The notes below the pieces were generated by a model. That model had not been told where the DNA came from and made no database searches. It saw only the letters and a program-made list of their open reading frames with translations. A stretch of 64,000 bases of DNA from assembly GCF_000238255.3 (NCBI RefSeq), contig NZ_CP011039.1, forward strand, positions 77,501 through 141,500. The letters run 5' to 3'. The first letter of the stretch is position 1. Every line of letters starts with the position of its first letter. Below are positions 36,583-45,741 of this stretch, piece by piece. Origin of the DNA: Pseudoalteromonas spongiae UST010723-006 (lineage in GTDB: Bacteria > Pseudomonadota > Gammaproteobacteria > Enterobacterales > Alteromonadaceae). A program made the translations under genes and the position numbers.

Positions 36583-37911
36583 ATGGCTAAACCAGGTCTA
36601 GATATGCAAAGTGCACAAAGCGGCTTAGCGGAGCTGAAGCGCCGATTACTATTTGTATTGGGTGCTATCATTATTTACCGTTTAGGCTCGTTCGTGCCGA
36701 TCCCTGGTATTGACGCCGCAGTATTGGCCCAGTTCTTCGAGCAACAAAAGGGCACCATTGTTGAGATGTTCAACATGTTCAGTGGTGGTGCACTTGAGCG
36801 TGCATCGGTGTTGGCGTTAGGTATTATGCCTTACATCACCGCTTCAATTATCATGCAGTTGATGACACATATGCATCCAACTTACATGGAATTGAAGAAA
36901 GAAGGTGAGCAAGGTCGTAAGAAGATCAGCCAACACACTCGTTATGCAACGCTCGTGCTAGCTACATTCCAATCTATTGGTATTGCAACTAGTTTACCGA
37001 ATATGATGTCAGGCCTAGTGGTTAACCCTGGTCTTGCATTCTATTTCACTGCTGTAGTGAGCTTGGTGACTGGTACAATGTTCCTAATGTGGTTGGGTGA
37101 GCAAATTACAGAGCGTGGTATCGGTAACGGTATCTCAGTTCTAATTTTTGTGGGTATTGTAGCTAACTTGCCGTCTGCTATTGGTTCGACTGCCGAAATG
37201 GCGCGCCAAGGTGATTTACAACCGTTAGTACTACTATTGATTGCGGTAATTGTTTTTGCTGTAACTTATTTGGTAGTGTTCTTTGAGCGTGGACAACGTC
37301 GCATCGTTGTTAACTACGCTAAACGTCAGCAAGGCCGTCAGGTATTTGCAGCGCAAAGTTCACACTTACCATTGAAAGTTAATATGGCAGGGGTTATTCC
37401 ACCAATCTTTGCTAGTAGTATTATTCTGTTCCCTGGTACAATTGCGAGCTGGTTCGGTCAAGGTGAAGGCCCGGTTGCTGATACATTACAAACTATCTCT
37501 TTAGCATTGTCTCCTGGACAGCCGCTATATGCGATGGTTTTAGCAGCTGCAATCATCTTTTTCTGCTTCTTTTACACTGCGTTGGTATTTAACCCGCGTG
37601 AAACAGCAGACAACCTGAAAAAATCAGGGGCATTTATCCCAGGCATTCGCCCAGGTGAGCAGACATCTAAATACATTGATAAAGTAATGACACGCCTAAC
37701 TTTAGCTGGCGCATTGTACATTACCTTTATTTGTCTAGTGCCCGAGTTCATGACAATGGCATGGCAAACGCCATTCTATTTCGGCGGTACATCAATTTTG
37801 ATTATCGTTGTTGTTATCATGGACTTTATGGCACAAGTACAAACGCATCTGATGTCTCATCAGTATGAGTCTGTGCTGAAAAAAGCAAACCTTAAAGGCT
37901 ATGGCCGATAA
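36583..37911 (+). CDS. secY: Preprotein translocase subunit SecY
   Basis: SecY, 442 residues, is the ten-helix channel of the SecYEG translocon in the inner membrane. Recognisable segments include [20 protein letters not shown] (first helix), the plug region, [20 protein letters not shown], and [20 protein letters not shown]. It is in its standard place between rplO and rpmJ. Confidence 0.98.
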   Translation: MAKPGLDMQSAQSGLAELKRRLLFVLGAIIIYRLGSFVPIPGIDAAVLAQFFEQQKGTIVEMFNMFSGGALERASVLALGIMPYITASIIMQLMTHMHPTYMELKKEGEQGRKKISQHTRYATLVLATFQSIGIATSLPNMMSGLVVNPGLAFYFTAVVSLVTGTMFLMWLGEQITERGIGNGISVLIFVGIVANLPSAIGSTAEMARQGDLQPLVLLLIAVIVFAVTYLVVFFERGQRRIVVNYAKRQQGRQVFAAQSSHLPLKVNMAGVIPPIFASSIILFPGTIASWFGQGEGPVADTLQTISLALSPGQPLYAMVLAAAIIFFCFFYTALVFNPRETADNLKKSGAFIPGIRPGEQTSKYIDKVMTRLTLAGALYITFICLVPEFMTMAWQTPFYFGGTSILIIVVVIMDFMAQVQTHLMSHQYESVLKKANLKGYGR

Positions 37912-37934
37912 GGCTTTGACTACGGAGTTAAGTT

Positions 37935-38048
37935 ATGAAAGTACGTGCTTCCGTTAAGAAAATTTGCCGTAGCTGTAAAGTTATTAAGCGTGCAGGTGTT
38001 GTACGTGTAATTTGCAGCGACCCTAAGCATAAGCAAAGGCAAGGCTAA
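37935..38048 (+). CDS. rpmJ: 50S ribosomal protein L36
   Basis: This tiny gene encodes 37 residues, [20 protein letters not shown] then [17 protein letters not shown]. The zinc ligands Cys11, Cys14, Cys27 and His32 are present, so this is the zinc-binding form. It closes the spc operon; a hairpin follows. Confidence 0.97.
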   Translation: MKVRASVKKICRSCKVIKRAGVVRVICSDPKHKQRQG

Positions 38049-38058
38049 TTAAGTCATG

Positions 38059-38082
38059 CAGGCTGAGCGTAAGCTCGGCCTG
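38059..38082 (+). terminator. Hairpin between rpmJ and rpsM (spc/alpha junction)
   Basis: CAGGCTGAGC-GTAA-GCTCGGCCTG is a 10-pair stem with one wobble and a GNRA-type tetraloop, 10 bases after rpmJ. The T-run is short (TTT), so it may be a weak terminator or processing site. Confidence 0.65.
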
Positions 38083-38089
38083 TTTCATT

Positions 38090-38175
38090 GGTAGAAATCT
38101 GATATCGGTTGGGTATCCTATACGGGCTTTCCAACAGGATGATAATCAGATTCATTTATAGGAGATATGTTAGTG
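38090..38175 (+). promoter_or_regulatory. Alpha-operon leader with S4-binding pseudoknot
   Basis: The leader upstream of rpsM contains GGGTATCCTATACGGGCTTT and CCAACAGGATGATAATC before AGGAG and the GTG start. It follows the E. coli alpha-operon leader segment by segment (GAGTATCCTGAAAACGGGCTTT in E. coli). There S4 binds a pseudoknot over the ribosome site and represses translation of rpsM, rpsK, rpsD and rplQ. Confidence 0.75.
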
Positions 38176-38529
38176 GCCCGTATCGCAGGCATTAACGTTC
38201 CTGACCATAAGCATGCTGTTATCGCTTTAACAAGCATCTATGGTGTAGGTAAGACTCGCTCTAAGGCTATCTTAGCAGCGACTGGTATCGCCGAGACCAC
38301 AAAAATCGGTGAACTAAGTGATGAAGTTCTTGACCAATTACGTGAAGAAGTTGGTAAGTACACTGTTGAAGGTGATCTTCGTCGTGAAGTTACTCTAAAT
38401 ATCAAGCGTCTTATGGACCTTGGTTGTTTCCGTGGCCTACGTCACCGTCGTTCGCTTCCACTACGTGGTCAGCGTACTAAGACTAACGCGCGTACTCGTA
38501 AGGGTCCTCGCAAGCCTATCAAGAAATAA
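38173..38529 (+). CDS. rpsM: 30S ribosomal protein S13
   Basis: S13, 118 residues, has [20 protein letters not shown] and the C-terminal [17 protein letters not shown]. It lies in the 30S head and contacts 50S and P-site tRNA. I place the start at GTG 38173, which matches the E. coli GTG start and has AGGAG at the right distance. The ATG at 38167 is only two bases from that site. Confidence 0.97.
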   Translation: MARIAGINVPDHKHAVIALTSIYGVGKTRSKAILAATGIAETTKIGELSDEVLDQLREEVGKYTVEGDLRREVTLNIKRLMDLGCFRGLRHRRSLPLRGQRTKTNARTRKGPRKPIKK

Positions 38530-38542
38530 GGTGGGGTAAGTT

Positions 38543-38929
38543 ATGGCTAAAGCACCAATCCGTCGTAAGAAGGTTAAAAAGCAAGTTGCTGATGGTATGG
38601 CTCATGTTCATGCTTCTTTCAACAACACTATTGTTACTATTACAGACCGTCAAGGTAATGCGTTATCTTGGGCAACTGCAGGTGGTTCTGGTTTCCGTGG
38701 TTCACGTAAATCTACGCCATTCGCTGCACAGGTTGCTGCTGAGCGTGCAGGTACTGCTGCTCAGGAATATGGTTTAAAGAACCTAGAAGTATTCATCAAG
38801 GGCCCTGGTCCAGGTCGTGAATCTTCAGTTCGTGCATTAAATGCACTAGGTTACCGTATTACAAACATTACTGACGTGACGCCAATTCCACACAATGGTT
38901 GTCGTCCACCGAAGAAACGTCGCGTATAA
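38543..38929 (+). CDS. rpsK: 30S ribosomal protein S11
   Basis: S11, 128 residues, has [20 protein letters not shown] and ends [11 protein letters not shown]. It lies on the platform of the 30S subunit. It follows rpsM by 13 bases in the alpha operon. Confidence 0.98.
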   Translation: MAKAPIRRKKVKKQVADGMAHVHASFNNTIVTITDRQGNALSWATAGGSGFRGSRKSTPFAAQVAAERAGTAAQEYGLKNLEVFIKGPGPGRESSVRALNALGYRITNITDVTPIPHNGCRPPKKRRV

Positions 38930-38950
38930 CAATAGGTTAGGAGAAATAAC

Positions 38951-39571
38951 ATGGCAAGATATTTGGGCCCTAAGCTCAAGCTAAGTCGTCGTGAAGGTAC
39001 TGACCTGTTCCTTAAGAGCGGCGTTAGAGCAATCGACTCTAAATGTAAGCTTGAAACAGCACCAGGTCAACACGGCGCTCGTAAAGGTCGCCTATCTGAC
39101 TACGGTTTACAATTACGTGAAAAGCAAAAAGTTCGTCGTATCTACGGTGTACTAGAAAAGCAATTCCGTAACTACTATAAAGAAGCTGCTCGTCTTAAAG
39201 GCAACACAGGTGAAAACCTACTTCAGCTTCTAGAACAACGTTTAGACAACGTAGTTTACCGCATGGGTTTCGCTAGCACACGTGCTGAAGCTCGTCAGCT
39301 AGTAAGCCACAAAGCAATCGTTGTTAATGGTCAAGTTGTAAACATTCCTTCATTCACAGTTTCAGCTGAAGATGTAGTTGAAATCCGTGAGAAGGCTAAG
39401 AAGCAAGCTCGTATTACTGCAGCTGTAGAACTAGCTGAGCAACGCGAGAAGCCAACTTGGGTTGAAGTAGACACTAAGAAGCTAGAAGGTACATTTAAGC
39501 GTTTACCTGAGCGTTCTGATCTGTCTGCAGAAATTAATGAACAGCTAATCGTCGAACTTTACTCGAAGTAA
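38951..39571 (+). CDS. rpsD: 30S ribosomal protein S4
   Basis: S4, 206 residues, as in E. coli, starts [20 protein letters not shown] and carries the S4 RNA-binding domain ([20 protein letters not shown]). It starts 30S assembly and, from E. coli knowledge, represses the alpha operon through the leader at about 38090-38175. Confidence 0.98.
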   Translation: MARYLGPKLKLSRREGTDLFLKSGVRAIDSKCKLETAPGQHGARKGRLSDYGLQLREKQKVRRIYGVLEKQFRNYYKEAARLKGNTGENLLQLLEQRLDNVVYRMGFASTRAEARQLVSHKAIVVNGQVVNIPSFTVSAEDVVEIREKAKKQARITAAVELAEQREKPTWVEVDTKKLEGTFKRLPERSDLSAEINEQLIVELYSK

Positions 39572-39596
39572 AGTTAAAAGATAAGAGAGGATACAC

Positions 39597-40583
39597 ATGC
39601 AGGGTTCTGTTACCGAATTCCTAAAGCCAAAATTAGTCGATATCGACGCTGTAAGTACATCGCGTTCTAAAGTAATTTTAGAGCCGCTAGAGCGTGGCTT
39701 TGGTCACACTTTAGGTAATGCACTTCGTCGTATTTTACTTTCATCAATGCCAGGTTGTGCAGTGACTGAAGTTGAAATCGACGGCGTACTACACGAATAC
39801 AGTGCGAAGGAAGGTGTTCAAGAAGACATCATCGAAATTCTACTAAACCTTAAAGGTTTAGCAGTTTCTTTACACGAGAAAGATGAAGTATTTCTAACGC
39901 TGACTAAATCAGGCGTTGGCCCTGTAACCGCTGCTGATATTCAACACGATGATAGTGTTGAAATTGCTAACCCAGATCACGTGATTTGTCACCTGACGAC
40001 TGATAGCAGTGAAATCAGCATGCGTATTCGCGTTCAACGTGGCCGTGGCTACGTTCCAGCGTCGAGCCGTATTTCCTCTGAAGACGATGAGCGCCCAATC
40101 GGTCGTTTGTTGCTAGATGCATCATTTAGCCCGGTTGAGCGTATTGCGTACTCGGTTGAATCAGCACGTGTTGAGCAACGTACAGACTTAGATAAGCTTA
40201 TTATCGATATGGAAACAAATGGTACGATTGATCCTGAAGAGGCAATTCGTCGTGCATCTACTATTCTAGCTGAGCAATTAGACGCATTCGTAGATTTACG
40301 TGATGTGGCTGAGCCAGAAGAGAAGGAAGAGAAGCCGGAGTTTGATCCGATTCTACTTCGTCCAGTTGATGATTTAGAGCTTACTGTACGTTCTGCGAAC
40401 TGTCTGAAAGCCGAGCAAATTCAATATATCGGTGATCTTGTTCAGCGTACTGAAGTTGAGCTTCTTAAAACACCAAACCTTGGTAAGAAGTCACTTACAG
40501 AAATTAAAGACGTGCTTGCATCACGTGGTCTGTCTCTAGGTATGCGCCTAGAAAACTGGCCGCCAGCAAGCTTAGCTGAATAA
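39597..40583 (+). CDS. rpoA: RNA polymerase subunit alpha
   Basis: RpoA, 328 residues, has an N-terminal dimerisation domain ([36 protein letters not shown]). The C-terminal domain (about 245-328, [20 protein letters not shown]) binds UP elements and activators. GAGAGGA precedes the start. It is embedded in the alpha operon between rpsD and rplQ. Confidence 0.98.
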   Translation: MQGSVTEFLKPKLVDIDAVSTSRSKVILEPLERGFGHTLGNALRRILLSSMPGCAVTEVEIDGVLHEYSAKEGVQEDIIEILLNLKGLAVSLHEKDEVFLTLTKSGVGPVTAADIQHDDSVEIANPDHVICHLTTDSSEISMRIRVQRGRGYVPASSRISSEDDERPIGRLLLDASFSPVERIAYSVESARVEQRTDLDKLIIDMETNGTIDPEEAIRRASTILAEQLDAFVDLRDVAEPEEKEEKPEFDPILLRPVDDLELTVRSANCLKAEQIQYIGDLVQRTEVELLKTPNLGKKSLTEIKDVLASRGLSLGMRLENWPPASLAE

Positions 40584-40615
40584 TCAACGATAAGTTTAGT
40601 TAGAAGGATAGGGTC

Positions 40616-41014
40616 ATGCGCCATCGTAAGAGTGGTCGTCAATTAAACCGTAACAGCAGTCATCGTAAAGCGATGTTCAGCAACATGGCAAGTTCTTTGG
40701 TGAAGCACGAAATCATCAAAACTACTGTGCCAAAAGCGAAAGAGTTACGTCGTGTAATTGAACCTTTAATCACACTGGCTAAGACTGATAGCGTTGCAAA
40801 CCGTCGTTTAGCGTTTGCTCGCACGCGTGATAAAGAAGTAGTTGGTAAATTGTTCACTGAGATTGGTCCTCGTTTCGCGGATCGTCCAGGTGGTTACACT
40901 CGTATTCTTAAGTGTGGCTTCCGTGCAGGTGACAACGCGCCAATGGCTTACATTGAACTACTAGATCGCCCAGCGACTGAAGAAGTTCAAGAAGACGCGC
41001 AGTCTGCAGAGTAA
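40616..41014 (+). CDS. rplQ: 50S ribosomal protein L17
   Basis: L17, 132 residues, starts [20 protein letters not shown], standard for the family, and lies near the polypeptide exit. It is the last gene of the alpha operon; a strong terminator follows 14 bases after its stop. Confidence 0.98.
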   Translation: MRHRKSGRQLNRNSSHRKAMFSNMASSLVKHEIIKTTVPKAKELRRVIEPLITLAKTDSVANRRLAFARTRDKEVVGKLFTEIGPRFADRPGGYTRILKCGFRAGDNAPMAYIELLDRPATEEVQEDAQSAE

Positions 41015-41028
41015 GATTTAAAGAATTA

Positions 41029-41056
41029 AAAAGCCGAGCAAATGCTCGGCTTTTTT
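41029..41056 (+). terminator. Terminator of spc-alpha operon
   Basis: AAAAGCCGAGCA-AA-TGCTCGGCTTTTTT is a perfect stem with T-run. A second, weaker inverted repeat, ACATAGC / GCTATGT (41094-41123) followed by GCTTTTTT, lies just downstream. Confidence 0.93.
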
Positions 41057-41191
41057 ACGTCTAAAATTTAACAATTCAACTTTCTATTGCTTTACATAGC
41101 ATCTGGCTGCTTTGCCGCTATGTATGCTTTTTTAGCACTCTTACACAATCAGGCAAGCAAAGCTTACTGCTCCAGTTTAGTTGTTTAGAGC

Positions 41192-41220
41192 TTGAGAAAT
41201 TAGTTCCGCATCCGTATAAT
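41192..41220 (+). promoter_or_regulatory. Sigma-70 promoter of outer-membrane barrel gene
   Basis: TTGAGA (41192-41197), a 17-base spacer, and TATAAT (41215-41220) with GC-rich CCGCGCC after it form a near-consensus promoter. It ends 30 bases before the start codon. Confidence 0.8.
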
Positions 41221-41250
41221 CCGCGCCTCTTCTCAATGTTTCAATGGATT

Positions 41251-41859
41251 ATGATGAAAAAAACTATTCTATTCCTTACCTTAGCCGGATTATCTCAGTT
41301 TACTTATGCAGCCGAAGAAGCTGAGCAGCCATCACCGAGCCCAATTAAGTTTGGCTTGTACGCAGGTCTTACCTATGGTGGTGATGAAGTAGGTAAGCTT
41401 TACTATGAAGATGATTCGACGGAACGTGTTAAAGCGGGTGGTTTGTACACAGTTGGTGCTTCATTATCAGCTAATGTTTGGCAGCAAGTCGATGTGCAGG
41501 TTAACCTTGGCTATCATGCTGATTCAGCAAGCGCTTCTAACGGCGATATGACATTCTCACGCGTTGTATTTGAAGCAATTCCTTACTACCGTTTAAATGA
41601 ATCGGTATCGCTTGGTTTGGGCCTTACGTTACATTCAAATGTTGAGTTTGATAGTGACTTTACTGAAGATGCGACCTTCGAGTCTGCAACGGGTGTGGTG
41701 TTATCGGGTAAGTATGCATTAGCAAATACAAACAGCGAATTCGAGTTCCGCTTTGTATCGCAAGAATATACGCTTGAAAAAGTAGGTAATTTTAACGTTA
41801 TACAAGATTACACAGTAGATGCTAAACACCTAGGTGTTTACTACCACTACATGTTTTAG
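41251..41859 (+). CDS. Outer-membrane beta-barrel protein
   Basis: This protein of about 202 residues has a signal peptide (MMKKTILFLTLAGLSQFTYA) and a mature part rich in alternating aromatic and polar strands (FGLYAGLTYGGDEVG, VYYHYMF at the end). It ends in Phe, as expected for BAM-dependent outer-membrane proteins. It resembles small eight-stranded OmpA/OmpW-like barrels, but I cannot assign a family. The start could be 41251 or 41254; the longer frame to 41236 adds an unlikely N-terminus. Confidence 0.8.
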   Translation: MMKKTILFLTLAGLSQFTYAAEEAEQPSPSPIKFGLYAGLTYGGDEVGKLYYEDDSTERVKAGGLYTVGASLSANVWQQVDVQVNLGYHADSASASNGDMTFSRVVFEAIPYYRLNESVSLGLGLTLHSNVEFDSDFTEDATFESATGVVLSGKYALANTNSEFEFRFVSQEYTLEKVGNFNVIQDYTVDAKHLGVYYHYMF

Positions 41860-41871
41860 TGAAAAACATAA

Positions 41872-41903
41872 AAAAACGCCAAGCATTTGCTTGGCGTTTT
41901 TAT
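41872..41903. terminator. Bidirectional terminator between barrel gene and csgD-like gene
   Basis: AAAAACGCCAAGCA-TT-TGCTTGGCGTTTTT is a perfect inverted repeat with A- and T-tracts between two convergent genes. Confidence 0.92.
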
Positions 41904-41920
41904 GTAATCTTCAAAGAGTA

Positions 41921-42577
41921 TTATCGCAGCTCATTAGGCATATTATATTGCGCCCATGAAAGTAGCTCGATGCGGTTACGACAGTTGGTTTTTCTAAACG
42001 CACTGTATAAGTGTGTTTTCACCGTGTGCGGGCTGATATTAAGCTCGTCGGCTATTTCTTTATTCTTTGCACCTTTACTCATTAGGCTAATGATTGCGCG
42101 CTCACGCTTTGTTAATTTCACTGGCTCTAATTCAGCGTCTGTGATCTGATTAATGGCTTCTTTATTGAACTGTAATAAGCGGTTCAATGCGCTACACATT
42201 ACATCACGGCGGAACCAGAGTTGATTATCAAGCAGTAAGCGAATGCCTTTCATTAATACATCAGCATTATCTGTTTCATAGAATACACCACGAATACCTG
42301 ATAAAAGAGCGCGATTAGCGAGTTCAGTATTATCGCTGATGTTAAACAAAATAATGTCACAGTCAGTGTTTAGTTCAGAAATATGTGTTTGTAAACGTTG
42401 CCAAACATTATCACCGTTAGATTCGATAAATAATAAGCGCGTGTTGCTTGGTACATCTTTACCATCAAACCCGTGTAGAACGTTTAGACCTTGGGTGGTT
42501 AGTAATGGTTTTAAAACTTCCAATCCAGAATTATTAGTAGGATTAGTGTTCAAAATGATAAACGCTGTGTTATTCAT
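41921..42577 (-). CDS. LuxR/CsgD/VpsT-like transcriptional regulator
   Basis: This 218-residue protein has a receiver-like N-terminal domain (1-120) without the phospho-acceptor Asp pattern and a LuxR-type HTH (about 155-210, LTKRERAIISLMSKGAKNKE, ISPHTVKTHLYSAFRKTNC). The layout is that of CsgD and VpsT, which control biofilm matrix genes. At the position of the VpsT c-di-GMP motif W[FLM][TS]R it reads WFRR (121-124), so c-di-GMP binding is uncertain. A DUF2057 gene nearby is noteworthy, because the E. coli DUF2057 protein YccT has been linked to curli. Confidence 0.85.
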   Translation of the reverse strand: MNNTAFIILNTNPTNNSGLEVLKPLLTTQGLNVLHGFDGKDVPSNTRLLFIESNGDNVWQRLQTHISELNTDCDIILFNISDNTELANRALLSGIRGVFYETDNADVLMKGIRLLLDNQLWFRRDVMCSALNRLLQFNKEAINQITDAELEPVKLTKRERAIISLMSKGAKNKEIADELNISPHTVKTHLYSAFRKTNCRNRIELLSWAQYNMPNELR

Positions 42578-42679
42578 TGTTTAACTCAAAAAATAAAGCT
42601 TCTACTTAAATTAATAGCAGAAGCTTAACATAATATTTAGACTTTTGTATTGTTTTTTTAAACTAATTAATACTTTTAT

Positions 42680-43045
42680 CTAGGTCTTTGCGTTGTCAGT
42701 ATACGGTGGCCAACCTAGCATTTTTCCTGCCAGCATGTGCAGGTGAATATGAAAAACTGTTTGTCCTGCATTTTCGTTACAGTTCATAACCACACGGTAG
42801 CCTTCATCACTAAAGCCATGCTCTGTTGCTAGCTGTTTAGCAACGTAATACAGATGGCCTACAAGCTCTCGATCGTCTAATGCAATGTCGTTAATTGTAG
42901 CGATTGGCTTTTTCGGAATAATAAGTACGTGGAAAGGCGCTTGTGGGTTTATGTCCTTAAATGCAAGACTTAGCTCATCTTCATAGACAATATCAGCTGG
43001 AATTTCGCGATTAATAATTTTGGTGAATAGGGTTTCTTGACTCAT
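42680..43045 (-). CDS. hinT: HIT family purine nucleoside phosphoramidase
   Basis: This 121-residue histidine-triad protein has the catalytic HIHLHML motif (His99, His101, His103). MSQETLFTKIINREIPADIV and the C-terminal GKMLGWPPY are typical of HinT, which hydrolyses adenosine phosphoramidates. A GGATG-containing leader precedes the ATG. It is a separate unit, divergent from the DUF2057 gene. Confidence 0.95.
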   Translation of the reverse strand: MSQETLFTKIINREIPADIVYEDELSLAFKDINPQAPFHVLIIPKKPIATINDIALDDRELVGHLYYVAKQLATEHGFSDEGYRVVMNCNENAGQTVFHIHLHMLAGKMLGWPPYTDNAKT

Positions 43046-43128
43046 ACCAACATCCTAGTAGTAATTCTGTTCGAATTATGCCAGTTTAGATTGATGGAAT
43101 ATATCTGCAAGGGTTTATTGAAACGAGT

Positions 43129-43764
43129 ATGAAAAATCTATTAGCACTCAGTTTGTTATTACCAAGTTTAGCGTATGCCGCAACGGTAAAGTTTTCAGAA
43201 GAGTTAATCCCGCTACAAGTGAATGAGAATAAAGTAGAGCATTCACTTTTTTCAAGTGTTGATGAAGTGACAGTGTCACAAGGCCAGCATAAAGTCAAAG
43301 TGAAGTATAAAGACCTTTACGAAATTGATTATGATGAACATGAAGTCATCGAGTCAGAGCCATTTTGGCTTGTGATCAATATTGAAAATAGCGAGGCAAC
43401 TTATCAGCTTTCAATGCCACGTGCTGATGATATTGATGGTGCAAAGCAGTATATTAAAAGCCCGTTTGCAACCTTTAAAGAGCTAGAAGCTAACAGCCAA
43501 GCATTGCGTTTAGAACCTGTAAAAGCGCAAGTAGTGCTCTCTACGGAACAGAAAAATAAGGCACATTTGCCAGCTACAACTGCAAGCGCGCTATCTAATA
43601 GCGCTGCGCCAAAGTCATCATCTAAAATTCAAGTGGTTGCTGAAAAATCACCTAACGCACCTGTTAGTCAACAACCTAGTGCGCTAAGTATGCTTGAGTT
43701 TTGGTGGTCACAAGCCACTGAACAAGAAAAAGCAGCATTTTTAGCAAATAAAAAAGGCAGCTAA
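43129..43764 (+). CDS. DUF2057 family periplasmic protein (YccT-like)
   Basis: This 211-residue secreted protein has a signal peptide ending SLAYA. The DUF2057 body reads VKFSEELIPLQVNENKVEH and SVDEVTVSQGQHKVKVKYKD, followed by a Ser/Pro/Ala-rich linker (about 150-190) and a C-terminal helix FWWSQATEQEKAAFLANKK. The E. coli relative YccT affects curli assembly; no such function is shown here. The ribosome site is weak. Confidence 0.85.
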   Translation: MKNLLALSLLLPSLAYAATVKFSEELIPLQVNENKVEHSLFSSVDEVTVSQGQHKVKVKYKDLYEIDYDEHEVIESEPFWLVINIENSEATYQLSMPRADDIDGAKQYIKSPFATFKELEANSQALRLEPVKAQVVLSTEQKNKAHLPATTASALSNSAAPKSSSKIQVVAEKSPNAPVSQQPSALSMLEFWWSQATEQEKAAFLANKKGS

Positions 43765-43781
43765 GCGCTGCCTTTTAAAAT
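43750..43781. terminator. Bidirectional terminator overlapping DUF2057 stop
   Basis: AAAAGGCAG / CTGCCTTTT pairs around CTAAGCG, which includes the stop codon. It also serves the convergent M1 peptidase gene ending at 43790. Confidence 0.85.
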
Positions 43782-43789
43782 CAAAAAAC

Positions 43790-45622
43790 TTATTTAAATA
43801 AGTTTTCTACAGTACCCTGAGCAAGCGGGTGATAACCAGGCTTTGCTTTTTGGTAAACCGCAAGTGCCCACTCTTTTTTGCCATTGGCAATAAGCGCTTT
43901 ATATAGCGGGACAATTAACTTACGACGACCAATACCAACAAGGTGCTCTTCCAGTGGGCCATAGATTGGCTGGTAACCATTACCAACAGCAAGCATGTAC
44001 CAAGCAAAGCTTAATTCGTCGTTAGTTGAATGTGTTAAGTCATAGGCTTTATCTAATTGGGTCATTTTATCAATTGATAAATCGCGCGGTAGATTATTGA
44101 TAAAGTGAAGCCACTCATGCACGGTCCAGTTGTTTGTTGGCAATGCTTGTACATCACCATTCTCTAGCCATACTTTTGCAGCGGCATCTACGTTGATAAA
44201 GGCATTTGATGTTGGATTTGGTGCATCAGCAGGTAAACCTGGTTGATGGATCCACTCTTTTGCTTTTTCAACCGATACAATACCAGGGTATTTGTTTAGT
44301 AGATTTTCAGCGAGATACTTCTCAAATTCAGCTGTGGTAAGCGATTTAAAAGAATATTCGTTAAAGTATGAACGCACAAACTCGTCAAAGCGGTCGCGTC
44401 CAAACTTTTCTTCAAGGTAAATCAAAAATAGCATACCTTTAATATAAGGAACCTTGCTAAATGCATCATCCGGATCGCGGCCATTTAACTTTAGGTTTAA
44501 TCGCGTATCACCTTGGTCTAAGTTCGGCATTTGACCTTTTAGCGCCGCGGTATCGAGTGCCTGTTCCATCACTGCGCGGTCACGACCAAACACTTCTTCC
44601 ATAATGCGGTTTTCTACGTATGAAGTGAAACCTTCATTTAGCCATAAGTCTTCCCAAGTAGCGTTTGTAACAAGGTTGCCCGACCATGAGTGAGCAAGCT
44701 CATGCGCGATTAGATTTACAAGGCTCTTATCACCAGCAACAACAGTTGGGGTAATAAATGAAAGGCGCGGATTTTCCATACCACCAAATGGGAAGCTTGG
44801 CGGCAACATTAATAAGTCGTAACGACCCCATGCATACTCACCGTAAATCGCATTGGTTTTTTCAATCATGGTTTGCGTATCATTGAACTCAGCAACCGAT
44901 GCATCAAGAATTGTTGGCTCTGCAAAAATCGCAGTTTGGTGCGACATTTCTTTATATTCTAAATTACCTGCGCCAATCGCAATTAAGTAAGGAGGAATAG
45001 CTTGTGGCATGGTGAACTGGTAATCACCGTCTTTAATAAATGCGTCGGTGTTATCAGCACTCATTACCGCACGAACATCTTTTGGCGTTTGAATGCGGGC
45101 AGTATATGTCACACGCATAGCTGGAGTATCTTGTACCGGGATCCAGCTGCGCGCGTGAATGGCTTGCGATTGGCTGTACATAAATGGTTGCGTTTTAGTT
45201 GCGGTTTGCTCAGGAGTTAACCACTGTAGGCCTGACGCTTGTGGCAAGCTGTTGTAGTAAACGCGCACTTTCTCGGCTTGATTAGCAAAGTTAATAGTCA
45301 GCTTTGAGCCTCTAACGCCGTCATCTTTGGCAAGCTGCCAACTTGCTTGACGCCATTTTCCTGCGTTGTCTTTGTATAGCACTTTATCAATTTCTAAATC
45401 GCGCGTATCTAACACTAACTGGTTTGCATTCTTTTGTTGCCAATCTAACGTATGCTCAGCAAAACCTTGTAGTTGTTTATTATCAAAGTCGATTTCAAGG
45501 TCTAAATGAATGTGCGTAGAAAGAACATCGTTTAAATTACCAAATGTATGCTCGTCATATGCGGCGTGAGAGGTGCCAGATAATGTCATTGCTACTAAGC
45601 TAGCAATAGTGGTTAGCTTCAT
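43790..45622 (-). CDS. M1 family metallo-aminopeptidase (LTA4H-like), secreted
   Basis: This 610-residue M1 aminopeptidase has a signal peptide ending TSHA. The exopeptidase motif GGMENP is at 280-285, the zinc site HELAH at 307-311, and the third ligand Glu330 in WLNEGFT, with the usual 18-residue spacing. Catalytic-domain and C-terminal helical regions match the leukotriene-A4-hydrolase-like bacterial aminopeptidases described from cold-adapted marine bacteria. It removes N-terminal amino acids from peptides, probably in the periplasm. The start is preceded by AGGA. Confidence 0.93.
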   Translation of the reverse strand: MKLTTIASLVAMTLSGTSHAAYDEHTFGNLNDVLSTHIHLDLEIDFDNKQLQGFAEHTLDWQQKNANQLVLDTRDLEIDKVLYKDNAGKWRQASWQLAKDDGVRGSKLTINFANQAEKVRVYYNSLPQASGLQWLTPEQTATKTQPFMYSQSQAIHARSWIPVQDTPAMRVTYTARIQTPKDVRAVMSADNTDAFIKDGDYQFTMPQAIPPYLIAIGAGNLEYKEMSHQTAIFAEPTILDASVAEFNDTQTMIEKTNAIYGEYAWGRYDLLMLPPSFPFGGMENPRLSFITPTVVAGDKSLVNLIAHELAHSWSGNLVTNATWEDLWLNEGFTSYVENRIMEEVFGRDRAVMEQALDTAALKGQMPNLDQGDTRLNLKLNGRDPDDAFSKVPYIKGMLFLIYLEEKFGRDRFDEFVRSYFNEYSFKSLTTAEFEKYLAENLLNKYPGIVSVEKAKEWIHQPGLPADAPNPTSNAFINVDAAAKVWLENGDVQALPTNNWTVHEWLHFINNLPRDLSIDKMTQLDKAYDLTHSTNDELSFAWYMLAVGNGYQPIYGPLEEHLVGIGRRKLIVPLYKALIANGKKEWALAVYQKAKPGYHPLAQGTVENLFK

Positions 45623-45741
45623 GTGCTTTTCCTAAAACGGGTTGTATACAATTGGCGTCAATAATACGCATTTCTATACGTCGAGTAAAAGAATGCGTTA
45701 ATATGTGCATACTTTCATTGTCATTACCTTGAGAATTACTT

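Noticed and set aside
38167..38172. ATG at 38167 as rpsM start
   Set aside because: It is two bases from AGGAG, whereas GTG 38173 is well spaced and gives the standard S13 N-terminus.
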